A stretch of DNA of 64,000 nt from JACPFJ01 sp036504875 (GTDB lineage Bacteria; Desulfobacterota; Desulfuromonadia; Geobacterales; Pseudopelobacteraceae). The stretch covers positions 5,573-69,572 of the forward strand of contig DASXUK010000067.1 of assembly GCA_036504875.1 (NCBI GenBank), written 5' to 3'. The translations under genes were made by a program, and so were the position numbers. Positions within the stretch are counted from its first letter, which is position 1, and the number at the start of each line of letters is the position of its first letter. Below the pieces are notes generated by a model. That model did no database searches, was not told the DNA's origin, and saw only the letters and a list, made by a program, of their open reading frames with translations. This document shows, one piece after another, positions 8,338 to 16,490 of this stretch.

Positions 8338-11226
8338 CTATAGAACTGCTTTCAAATATTTGGTAGTACGCTCACGCTTTTCGCGCTCGATCTCCTGTGG
8401 GTCAACCTCGACAAATTTTTCATCCGGAGTGACTTTGAATAGCGGCAGACCTTTTTGAACAATAGTACCGTCGCCACCTTGAACCAGAATTTTGTCAATA
8501 GTACCCGAGAATGGGGCATTGATCTTATTGAACATCTTCATGACCTCGATGATGTAGAGCGGCTGTCCCTTTTCAAAATGCATTCCTTCGGTTACAAAAA
8601 CGGGCATCCCGGGGGCTTCCTGGGCGTAGTACATGCCGCCGCAGGCCGACACGATTTCATCGGCCTTTGTTGCCGGCGGAGGCACAAGAACCTTTTTAAG
8701 ACGCGCCTGCAGGTCAGGGTCATTCAAGTATTCCGGAATGGTGACTTCCAGGTCCTCTTCCACACGCATGTCCCAAAACTTGTTATTGTCGCCGATCAGG
8801 AACAGCATCCCCAAAAGTTCAAGGCCAGCCTCGTATCCGAAATGGGCCGAGCGGATCTGCTCCCATGTTTCAGCATCAAAGCCACCCTGTGGCTCATCAT
8901 TTTGCAGCAGTTCGTTGAGTTTGAAATATTCATCCCTGGCGAGTCCGAATTTTTCGCGGAGGGTTCTTGAAAAACGAAGCGATTCCTGAAGCAGCTCATT
9001 GTCATGGCCCCAGATAATCTCCGCCGCTGGTTTGTGCGGACGAAAGGACATATGCAGATACTCGTAGGTCTCATACAGAACCCCAAGTGGATTCCGCAAC
9101 CAGACTACCTTGCCATTGTCAATGCGGAAGTTTTTCTTGTTCATGCTCAGCCAGCCGGACAGCAAATGAGGGTCTTCCAAAAGCCTGTCCATGGGACGAG
9201 TAATCAAAGTACCTTTCCGATCAAGAAGCGAGGACATGTTTTTGAGGACTTGAGGATCATCTGGAAATTGTTCGGCGATACGCTTGGCATAGGCCTTCTT
9301 CATCTGCACAAAGGCAAACACGGTATCGATCTTGTTGGCTTCTTCTTTCAAAGTGCCAACCAGGGCCAGGTAAGGCACCACGAAGCGGGTAGTCGGTTTG
9401 GCCATGACATTGTTGCCAAGGAACCAGTTAACCAGGCCGTAGTGGAATTCCAGGTTGGTTGCCAGATCGCTGCCCCTCAGAGTAGTGCTGCGAATAACCT
9501 CTGAAAGCCTTTCATAGCTGTCCAGGCGGTCATCACCTTTGGTTAGCAGCAGGGCAATATTTGAATCATAGGCACCGGCCACCTTGTATTTCATAAAACT
9601 AAAGGTGTCCGGATTCAGCATGCTGATGCCCTGATCATCGCGAATTTCACCCTCAATCGGCTTGGACCAATAGCGGATCATACCGCCTGCATGGGGCGAG
9701 AGAGAGGCATCGGTGGCATTCAGGCGTGCCTCGACAGCAGCATTAAAGCGTACTATCCTTTCCGGTTTCGGCAGACGTTGTTTGTGCTGGGCCAGTATGG
9801 CCATGGCTTCAACCAGTGAATCAACAACAAAGAAATCTTTCTTATCCTTGGGATTAGTGAATTTAAGGCTGTAGCAGAGCTCGGTCACCCGGTGCTCCAC
9901 CTGAATCCTGGTATTTACCTCCATAAAGAAGTGGCGGTCGCGGTCGACGATGCATTCAAAAGTCGATGCCGAGTCCAGCCCTACTGCTTGGCCGAAACGC
10001 TCGGACTCCTCCTCCATTCTTCTCAGGACCTTCAGATCACTCTCAATGGCTTTTACCTCGGCTTTTTTGCCGGCAGCCTTGGCTTTTGCAATAGCAGCCA
10101 GCAAGCCCTCCTGTGTAACCGATACCTCCAAGAGTTTCTGCTCATGCATCTGGAGCGAACAGTCGCGACCACCCAGGGCGATGCACCATTCTCCGTTGCC
10201 CAACAGCTGTATTTCATTGTGGCGGGTCTGCTCGATGTTCAGCTCGATCAAAACATTCTTGTTGTCACCTATACCGTTGGCCTTGACTTCGTTTAATATT
10301 TCCCTTACCAGGCCGGGCGCGGCAGATGCCGCCTGCTGGATATGTTTTTCGTCGGCTTTTTTTATTGCCAGCAGTTCGGCACCCAAAATACGCTGTCCCT
10401 TGCCGCCGCCGCCGCCAATAGCCTTTAGCCTGATGCGGCTTTGCGGATATTTTTTAAACATCTCCGCCGCATTGATCTGTACCTGAGCGCAGAGCTCTTC
10501 GATCGAAAAGAGGTCAATGCCTTTGGCGTAAGAAGCAAACAGAATCTGGTCGGCCAGCGTCTCCAAGGAGAGGCCCGGATCGTTAAGGACTTTTGCATCA
10601 CAGGAGAGATCTTCGGCCTTGACCAGCGCCAGCAACTGTTCCCGCGTGGGATGCTTTTTCAGTAAAGTACGGGCTGTTACATTATCAATACCGGGGGTGA
10701 CGCTGACATTGACCTTTAAAGCGGTTCGCTTGGCCTCATCCTTTTTCCCGGCGCCGGTCTGGGTTGCAGAACAGGGGCCGATGAATTTGAGCCCTGCGTT
10801 TTCTATGGCCGCAACAAATTCATCGTCCTCGGCCATAAACCCGTAACCGGCAAAGATGGAGTCATAGCCATTGTCCTTGGCAATCTTGATAATCTGATGG
10901 ATACGCTCAACACGCTCCTCCTTGCTGGCGCCGGTATAATCGGGCACGCGATGAACACGCCGGGAGTCGGTCAGCTTGCGAAGCTCAGGGGCCAAAGCAT
11001 TGGCGTAGACTATGGAATCTTTTTCAGAAAGCAGGATTCCATAATGGGCAATTCCCATCTCCTCATAAACATCCATTGCCTCTTTACGGATGGGACCGCG
11101 ACAAACGATCAGCGGCTTCAGATCCACGCAGGAGAAAGAGCTTACCCACTCGGAGCCGGAATTAGCCAGGCGGCGATCCTTGTGAATCAGCGGGTTTTTC
11201 ATGTAATAATCAGCAGTATGTGTCAT
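8338..11226 (-). CDS. Biotin carboxylase-BCCP fusion, acyl-CoA carboxylase alpha-type subunit
   Basis: The 962-residue protein combines a biotin carboxylase and a biotin carrier domain. It would carboxylate biotin with ATP and bicarbonate and hand the CO2 to the carboxyltransferase encoded just upstream, most likely acting on propionyl-CoA. The biotin carboxylase N-domain lies at residues about 35-150. The ATP-grasp part has a Gly-rich loop GGGGGKGQRI (271-280), GGRDCSLQMHEQK (352-364) and EVNTRIQVEHRVTEL (436-450). The biotinyl lysine is about K897 in EVMKMF. Relative to ordinary AccC/PccA proteins there are about 85 extra residues before the Gly-rich loop and a 250-residue unassigned region before the carrier domain. 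GGAG lies 10 nt before the ATG. Confidence 0.9.
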   Translation of the reverse strand: MTHTADYYMKNPLIHKDRRLANSGSEWVSSFSCVDLKPLIVCRGPIRKEAMDVYEEMGIAHYGILLSEKDSIVYANALAPELRKLTDSRRVHRVPDYTGASKEERVERIHQIIKIAKDNGYDSIFAGYGFMAEDDEFVAAIENAGLKFIGPCSATQTGAGKKDEAKRTALKVNVSVTPGIDNVTARTLLKKHPTREQLLALVKAEDLSCDAKVLNDPGLSLETLADQILFASYAKGIDLFSIEELCAQVQINAAEMFKKYPQSRIRLKAIGGGGGKGQRILGAELLAIKKADEKHIQQAASAAPGLVREILNEVKANGIGDNKNVLIELNIEQTRHNEIQLLGNGEWCIALGGRDCSLQMHEQKLLEVSVTQEGLLAAIAKAKAAGKKAEVKAIESDLKVLRRMEEESERFGQAVGLDSASTFECIVDRDRHFFMEVNTRIQVEHRVTELCYSLKFTNPKDKKDFFVVDSLVEAMAILAQHKQRLPKPERIVRFNAAVEARLNATDASLSPHAGGMIRYWSKPIEGEIRDDQGISMLNPDTFSFMKYKVAGAYDSNIALLLTKGDDRLDSYERLSEVIRSTTLRGSDLATNLEFHYGLVNWFLGNNVMAKPTTRFVVPYLALVGTLKEEANKIDTVFAFVQMKKAYAKRIAEQFPDDPQVLKNMSSLLDRKGTLITRPMDRLLEDPHLLSGWLSMNKKNFRIDNGKVVWLRNPLGVLYETYEYLHMSFRPHKPAAEIIWGHDNELLQESLRFSRTLREKFGLARDEYFKLNELLQNDEPQGGFDAETWEQIRSAHFGYEAGLELLGMLFLIGDNNKFWDMRVEEDLEVTIPEYLNDPDLQARLKKVLVPPPATKADEIVSACGGMYYAQEAPGMPVFVTEGMHFEKGQPLYIIEVMKMFNKINAPFSGTIDKILVQGGDGTIVQKGLPLFKVTPDEKFVEVDPQEIEREKRERTTKYLKAVL

Positions 11227-11278
11227 CGGTCTTTATCTCCAATCTAGTCCCTATGGTCGTTAATCCAAATTTATCTAT

Positions 11279-13003
11279 TTAGTGGAATTCGCGCTGTACG
11301 CCGCCCATTGGCGAGGGCTTATAATGCCTGAGGAAGAAGTTCAGGTTTTCGCCAAGCACCTTGCGCAGGTCGGTAGGCATGACAATTGAAGAGATCGAGC
11401 CCAGGCTGAGACCTTCCTTGGGGTTCATCAGCTCCTTTTCATAACGCAGGTTGAGCTCGGTCTCGCGGGCCTTCAGCCATTCGGCGGCTTCCTGCTCAGC
11501 ATCTTTTTTTGCCAGATCATCCTTTACGCCAGCCTCGATGCGCTCCTGAATGCCACGTTTTATACGCTCGGCAACTGCGCTGCGAAGCTTGCGAAGGTCG
11601 TCTTTGTAGACGAATTCCTTTCCGGCCGGCCCCATAACCGCCAGGCGGGTAGTCGGCAGGGCCAGGACCAGATCGGCACCGGTCGGATAATTGTTATAAG
11701 AGGCATAGGCGCCACCGTAGGCATTACGGAGAATCAGCAGAATGCGGGGAGTTCTCACATCCACGATCGAATCCAGCATGGCACGGCCGGCCTGAACAAT
11801 GCCGCGGGTTTCCTGTTCACGGCCCGGAAGGAACCCGGTGGTATCCTCCATAAAGATGATCGGGATGTTGTAGATATTACAGAAACGGACAAAGCGGGCA
11901 ATTTTAACGGCAGAATCACAATCGATCTGCCCCGAGGAAACAGCGGAGTTGTTGGCACAGAAACCAACCACATTCCCTCCGAGACGCCCGAAGGCAGTGA
12001 CTACCTCGCGCGCCCTGGTTGGTTGAAGCTCAAAATAGTCGCCGTGGTCGCAGATCTGCTGAATGATGATTGAGACGTCAAACGGGGTATTGAATCCGGT
12101 GGGCGAGTTGAAGGCCTTTTTCAAGAGGGTGTTTATTTCCCAGGTTTTGCGATCCAGGGGATCGCTGGTCGGCTGGAAGGGAGCCATGACGCTATTGTTG
12201 TCAGGCAGATAATTCAAAAGTTGAATTGCAGTTCTTAAGGCGCCTACCTCGTCTTCAACGGTTAGGTCGGCAACGCCCGATTGCCCGTGAATCTTGGGGC
12301 CGCCCAATTCCTCGGGGGTGATATCTTCGCCCAGCACCGACTTGACTACGCCCGGACCGGTTAGACCAAAGAAGGTATCATTAGGCTGGATAACAAAGCT
12401 GCCCTGACGGGGCAGGTAACTGCCACCGCCGGCATTGAAGCCGAACATACACATTATGCTGGGGACTACGCCGCTGATTTTCCTGAGAGCTGTAAAGGCT
12501 TCGGCATAGCCATCCAGACCGCCTACTCCGGCGGGCACAAAGGCGCCGGCGCTGTCGTTCATGCCGATGACCGGAATACCCTTTTCACCGGCCATATTGA
12601 AAAGCTTGGCCAGCTTGCTGCCATTGGTGGCATCAATGGAGCCGGCTCTTACCGTAAAGTCATGGCCGTACAAGGCGACATCACGACCGTTAATGTTGAG
12701 AATGCCAGTAACCAGTGAAGCACCGTCAAGGTTTTTGCCCCAGTTCTGGAACAGGATATTGGGCTCTTTGTCGGTGAGGACACGGATTCGCTCCCAAACC
12801 GTCATCCGCTTTTTGAAGTGCTGTTTCTCGATTTGGTCGATGCTTACCGATTTAACCGGTCGCTGGATCAGGTCATAGCCTTCCTTCATTGCCTCTTCGT
12901 AGCCACCTGTTGCACGGGAAATCTCGCCAGGAATATTGAATTCTACTTTTTCGGGTGGAGCAAACGGGTTTTTCAGTGAAGGTTTAATCGCTTTCTTGGA
13001 CAT
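11279..13003 (-). CDS. Acyl-CoA carboxylase carboxyltransferase subunit (propionyl-CoA type)
   Basis: The protein (574 residues) has the two crotonase-like halves of a PccB/AccB-type carboxyltransferase, which moves CO2 from biotin to an acyl-CoA. Segments such as GAFVPAGVGGLDGYAEAF, GPGVVKSVLGEDI, FGRLGGNVVGFCAN and the C-terminal AYGGAYASYNN are typical. I chose the ATG at 13003, with AAGGA 7 nt upstream, rather than an in-frame GTG two codons earlier. A C-terminal charged helix (about residues 480-535) seems longer than usual. It lies 52 nt before the biotin carboxylase gene and 81 nt after the regulator. With the mutase and epimerase the set supports propionate oxidation or formation. Substrate choice is inferred from neighbours. 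Confidence 0.92.
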   Translation of the reverse strand: MSKKAIKPSLKNPFAPPEKVEFNIPGEISRATGGYEEAMKEGYDLIQRPVKSVSIDQIEKQHFKKRMTVWERIRVLTDKEPNILFQNWGKNLDGASLVTGILNINGRDVALYGHDFTVRAGSIDATNGSKLAKLFNMAGEKGIPVIGMNDSAGAFVPAGVGGLDGYAEAFTALRKISGVVPSIMCMFGFNAGGGSYLPRQGSFVIQPNDTFFGLTGPGVVKSVLGEDITPEELGGPKIHGQSGVADLTVEDEVGALRTAIQLLNYLPDNNSVMAPFQPTSDPLDRKTWEINTLLKKAFNSPTGFNTPFDVSIIIQQICDHGDYFELQPTRAREVVTAFGRLGGNVVGFCANNSAVSSGQIDCDSAVKIARFVRFCNIYNIPIIFMEDTTGFLPGREQETRGIVQAGRAMLDSIVDVRTPRILLILRNAYGGAYASYNNYPTGADLVLALPTTRLAVMGPAGKEFVYKDDLRKLRSAVAERIKRGIQERIEAGVKDDLAKKDAEQEAAEWLKARETELNLRYEKELMNPKEGLSLGSISSIVMPTDLRKVLGENLNFFLRHYKPSPMGGVQREFH

Positions 13004-13084
13004 ATACACATCCTTCCGGTAGTTGGAATTTATTATCAGCGGTATTTTTTCGATTCAGATAAGACCTGAACAACAAGCGGTTAA

Positions 13085-13648
13085 CTATCTTGCAACAACC
13101 GCCAGGACCTTCACCTCTTCACCATCCTTTGAAAGAAGACGGTGTTTGAGGGTTGAGTCAAAGTAGACACAGTCACCTTCACCAAGAATAATTCGTCGAT
13201 CGTCCAGAATCAGATCGGCAGTACCCTTCATGATAAAGAGAAATTCTTCTCCATCGTGACTGTAGGTATTTTCCTCCAGGACCTTTTCGGTTACGGTCAG
13301 GAGGAAAGGTTCCATCTTCTTGTTTTGTTTGTGGAAGGAAAGGGATTCATAGGAATACCCCTGACTTGTTCCTGCCCGTGAGATGACTTTTGGAATAGCC
13401 TTGCGTTCATGGGCACGCACTACTTCAAAGCGGCACTCTTCTTCGTCTTCGGCAAAAAACAAACCTATTTTAACATCAAAGAATTTGGCTATCTTTGAGA
13501 GTGTTGCTATGGGGGGTGAAACGTTATTGTTTTCTATTTGGGAGATTAGAGCTGGGGAAAATCCTGTCTCTTTGGCTACCGCCTGAAGAGTCAGTTTTTT
13601 TGCGAGGCGTAGCTTCTTAATCTTTGCCCCGATGTTGTAGTCACTCAT
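13085..13648 (-). CDS. XRE-family transcriptional regulator with C-terminal cupin domain
   Basis: The 187-residue protein has an N-terminal helix-turn-helix (residues 8-65; KLTLQAVAKETGFSPALISQIENN) and a C-terminal cupin (about 110-185; EEFLFIMKGTADLILDDRRI, GDCVYFDS). Cupin sensors of this family usually bind small metabolites such as acyl-CoA or organic acids. It is the first gene of the run leading into the carboxyltransferase, carboxylase, mutase and epimerase, so it probably controls that operon and itself. A 10-bp perfect palindrome overlaps its promoter. Whether it activates or represses cannot be seen. Confidence 0.93.
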   Translation of the reverse strand: MSDYNIGAKIKKLRLAKKLTLQAVAKETGFSPALISQIENNNVSPPIATLSKIAKFFDVKIGLFFAEDEEECRFEVVRAHERKAIPKVISRAGTSQGYSYESLSFHKQNKKMEPFLLTVTEKVLEENTYSHDGEEFLFIMKGTADLILDDRRIILGEGDCVYFDSTLKHRLLSKDGEEVKVLAVVAR

Positions 13649-13689
13649 CCACGCCCCTAGCGAAAATAAAACCAGATTTTATGCGGGGT

Positions 13690-13717
13690 TTGTATACAAT
13701 TTACCTTACATTGTCAA
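13690..13717 (-). promoter_or_regulatory. Promoter with overlapping palindromic operator for the methylmalonyl-CoA operon
   Basis: On the minus strand TTGACA (13712-13717) and TATACA (13691-13696) are 15 nt apart. The perfect palindrome TTGTATACAA (13690-13699) covers the -10 box. A regulator dimer bound there would block RNA polymerase, which fits autoregulation by the XRE-cupin protein whose gene starts 42 nt downstream. The short spacer suggests a weak or activated promoter. Confidence 0.6.
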
Positions 13718-13780
13718 TAAAAAAAATTTATTCAGGGCGAATAATTTCAGTTTAAATAAAATAATTTATCAAAAATTAAT

Positions 13781-15067
13781 TTACTTCGAATTTAGCAGCC
13801 CACGAGCTAAAATTTGCAGGGTATGAAGGACTTCAATACTGGAACCATTCCGTTTGAGTCCATCTGAAATCTGCATCATGCAGCCTGGGCATCCAGTTGC
13901 AACAATTTGGGCGGCTGTATTGGTGATTGCTTCGCTCTTGGCCTCATTAATAGTCATCGAGGATTCATAATGGTAGACATTAAAAGTGCCTCCCAGCCCG
14001 CAACAGCGGTCGGCGCCTTCCATCTCGACCAGCTCCACACCTGTGGTGCCTTTTAAAAGTTCTCGCGGCTGTCTGGTCAAGCCGCGGGTCCTTAAGTGAC
14101 ATGGATCGTGGTAGGTGATACGGATTTTTCCGCCGGCACCGGTTTCTTCCGGATTAAGCCCCAACTGCTGAAGGAGCTGAGAAGCATCCATGGTTTTGGC
14201 GGCCAGGGCATCGAGACGGGCGCGCAGTTCCGGATGGCGCTTGCCAACCACCAGCGGATACAGGCGGTGCAAAGCCCCTCCGCAGGTAGCACAGGCGGTC
14301 ATGATGTAGTCAGCCTCGTACTTCTCCAACTCGGCCAGGTTTTTCTCAGCCAGTTCATACACTGTGGCAAGGTCACCGCCGGACATACCCGGGAGCCCGC
14401 AGCACTGCTGCCCCTTGGGGATGATTACGGTACAGCCCAGGTGGCGGAAAAGTGCCAGGGCGGCCTCACCTACTTCGGTATAGACGAAGTTGGTCATGCA
14501 TCCGACAAAAAAGACCACCCGCGGCCTGCCCGGTTCGCCCGGAATCACTTCGGGATGACGATCCATAAAAGGTTTTTTAGCAATTGCCGGTATATGGCGC
14601 TGGTTGCCGACAAATGGCATCGGAAAACGGAGCCGCAAACCGGATGTCTGAGGGACCTTCTTGAAAAAAAGCGGCCCAAGAAATGCTGCCATCTTAGCGC
14701 CCATTTTCATCCGTGAGCGGTTCTTTATCACCTGGCCGACGGCCATGTGAAAGGTGGTCAGGCCACGTTTTTTGGCCAGGGCCTCGCGGGCGGCAATAAC
14801 AATTTCGTCGGTCGGCACCTCATTGGGGCACTTTTCCACACAACTGCCGCACAACAGGCATTTGGACATAGCCAGATAGGTTTGATCATCGAGATCTATA
14901 TCATCCTTGAGGATGTGCTGCGTCAGAGCTATTTTTCCGCGAGCGACAGCAGGCTCACGCTGAAAAACAGTAAAAGCCGGACAGTTGGCGCGACAGGCAC
15001 CGCATTTGACACATTTTTTAAGTTGATCTTCAACCCGCTTGAGCGGATCACTGCTTTTTTCAGACAT
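13781..15067 (-). CDS. Glycolate/lactate oxidase-type iron-sulfur subunit (GlcF-like)
   Basis: The 428-residue protein has two 4Fe-4S ferredoxin motifs near the N-terminus (CVKCGACRANCP and CLLCGSCVEKCP). Two CCG domains follow, the first with GQQCCGLPGM and ACATCGG, the second with DPCH, DRCCGLGG and TGCPGCM. This is the layout of GlcF and of D-lactate dehydrogenase Fe-S subunits, which pass electrons from a flavoprotein partner to the quinone pool or another carrier. No FAD subunit gene (GlcD) is nearby. The ATG at 15067 has AAGGAA upstream; an in-frame extension has no ribosome site. It lies 120 nt after trmFO in the same direction. The partner and substrate are unknown. Confidence 0.9.
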   Translation of the reverse strand: MSEKSSDPLKRVEDQLKKCVKCGACRANCPAFTVFQREPAVARGKIALTQHILKDDIDLDDQTYLAMSKCLLCGSCVEKCPNEVPTDEIVIAAREALAKKRGLTTFHMAVGQVIKNRSRMKMGAKMAAFLGPLFFKKVPQTSGLRLRFPMPFVGNQRHIPAIAKKPFMDRHPEVIPGEPGRPRVVFFVGCMTNFVYTEVGEAALALFRHLGCTVIIPKGQQCCGLPGMSGGDLATVYELAEKNLAELEKYEADYIMTACATCGGALHRLYPLVVGKRHPELRARLDALAAKTMDASQLLQQLGLNPEETGAGGKIRITYHDPCHLRTRGLTRQPRELLKGTTGVELVEMEGADRCCGLGGTFNVYHYESSMTINEAKSEAITNTAAQIVATGCPGCMMQISDGLKRNGSSIEVLHTLQILARGLLNSK

Positions 15068-15187
15068 TCTATCGATTCCTTTTTTAACCACAGGACAAAA
15101 AGCGCTCAAAGAACAAGTCTTATAGTAAACAAAAAGCCCCGACAGCTCAACCCTTTTACAAGCGGTAGCAATTGAAGGCAAATGATC

Positions 15188-16486
15188 CTATGTAAGGTTC
15201 TGCCAGGCATACAGGGCCGCCAAAGCTCGTTCGGCCAGCATTGCCCGTTTTTCTTTCTTTTTCACCCGCCCTTCCAAATCAGGGAAAAGGCCGTAATTGA
15301 CGTTCATAGGTTGGAAATGACGGGCATCGGCATTAGTGATATGAACCATCAATGCACCCAGGGCGGTTTCGGGGGGGGGGACAAGAAAAGGCAGGCCCTG
15401 CAATTGTCTGGCTGCGGCAATTCCAGCCAGGTAGCCGCTGGCAGCTGATTCAACATAGCCTTCCACACCGGTAATTTGTCCGGCAAAAAACAGCCGTGGA
15501 TCTGCTTTGAGTTGCTGGGTGGGAAGGAGCAGGGTAGGCGAGTTGATGAAGGTGTTGCGATGCATGGAACCGAGCCGGACAAATTCAGCCTGTTCCAGTC
15601 CCGGTATCAGCCTGAAGATGCGGCGCTGTTCCGGCCAGGTCAGCTTGGTCTGAAAACCGACCAGGTTGAACATGGTCCGCTCACGATTCTCGGAACGCAA
15701 CTGGATCACGGCATATGGCTCGACCCCGCTATGCGGATCAACCAGGCCGACCGGCTTCATCGGGCCGAAGCGGAGTGTCTCGGGACCACGCTCGGCCATC
15801 TCCTCCACCGGCATGCAGCCCTCGAAATGCACGATCTTTTCGAAATCGCGGGCCGGAAACTTTTCAGACTTGACCAATTCAGCAACAAAAAGCTGATATT
15901 CATCTCTTGAGAGAGGGCAGTTGAGATAGTCGTCGCCATCCCCCTTGCCGTAACGGGAGGCGGCAAAGACCTTGGTCATGTCAAGAGATTCAGCGGTTAC
16001 TATGGGGGCAATAGCATCATAAAAATAAAGATAATCATTGGTGAGTCGGGAGATGGAATTCGAGAGAAGGTCGCTGGTCAGAGGACCAGAGGCGATGATG
16101 ACAGTGCCCTCAGCAGGGATTGAGGCTACTTCGCCCCGGCTGACAGTGATCAGGGGGTGGCTGGTAACTTTGGTTGTCACGTAATCGGAAAACAGTTGTC
16201 GGTCGACCGCCAGCGCTCCACCGGCCGGTACCCGGGTAGCCTCGGCCGCTTCCATCATCAGTGATCCGCAGCGGCGCAACTCCTCTTTTAAAAGTCCGAC
16301 CGCATTCTCAAGAGAATCGCCCCGCAGCGAATTGGAGCAGACCAGTTCCGCCAAGCCGGGTAGATGATGGGCCGGAGAGTATTGTTCCGGCTTCATTTCG
16401 TGAATTATTACTGCTGTACCGCGCTGGGCGGCCTGCCAGGCGGCCTCGCATCCGGCCAGTCCGCCACCGATAATAGAAATTGACAT
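15188..16486 (-). CDS. trmFO: Methylenetetrahydrofolate-tRNA-(uracil-5)-methyltransferase TrmFO
   Basis: TrmFO is an FAD and folate-dependent enzyme that makes 5-methyluridine 54 in the T-loop of tRNA. The 432-residue protein opens with the dinucleotide-binding motif IIGGGLAGCEAAWQAAQRG and has CSNSLRGDSLENAVGLLKEE and the C-terminal GYVESAASG segment. Length is normal. It starts 4 nt after topA, in the dprA-topA-trmFO order that is common in bacteria, and is probably part of that transcript. Confidence 0.97.
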   Translation of the reverse strand: MSISIIGGGLAGCEAAWQAAQRGTAVIIHEMKPEQYSPAHHLPGLAELVCSNSLRGDSLENAVGLLKEELRRCGSLMMEAAEATRVPAGGALAVDRQLFSDYVTTKVTSHPLITVSRGEVASIPAEGTVIIASGPLTSDLLSNSISRLTNDYLYFYDAIAPIVTAESLDMTKVFAASRYGKGDGDDYLNCPLSRDEYQLFVAELVKSEKFPARDFEKIVHFEGCMPVEEMAERGPETLRFGPMKPVGLVDPHSGVEPYAVIQLRSENRERTMFNLVGFQTKLTWPEQRRIFRLIPGLEQAEFVRLGSMHRNTFINSPTLLLPTQQLKADPRLFFAGQITGVEGYVESAASGYLAGIAAARQLQGLPFLVPPPETALGALMVHITNADARHFQPMNVNYGLFPDLEGRVKKKEKRAMLAERALAALYAWQNLT

Positions 16487-16490
16487 CAGG

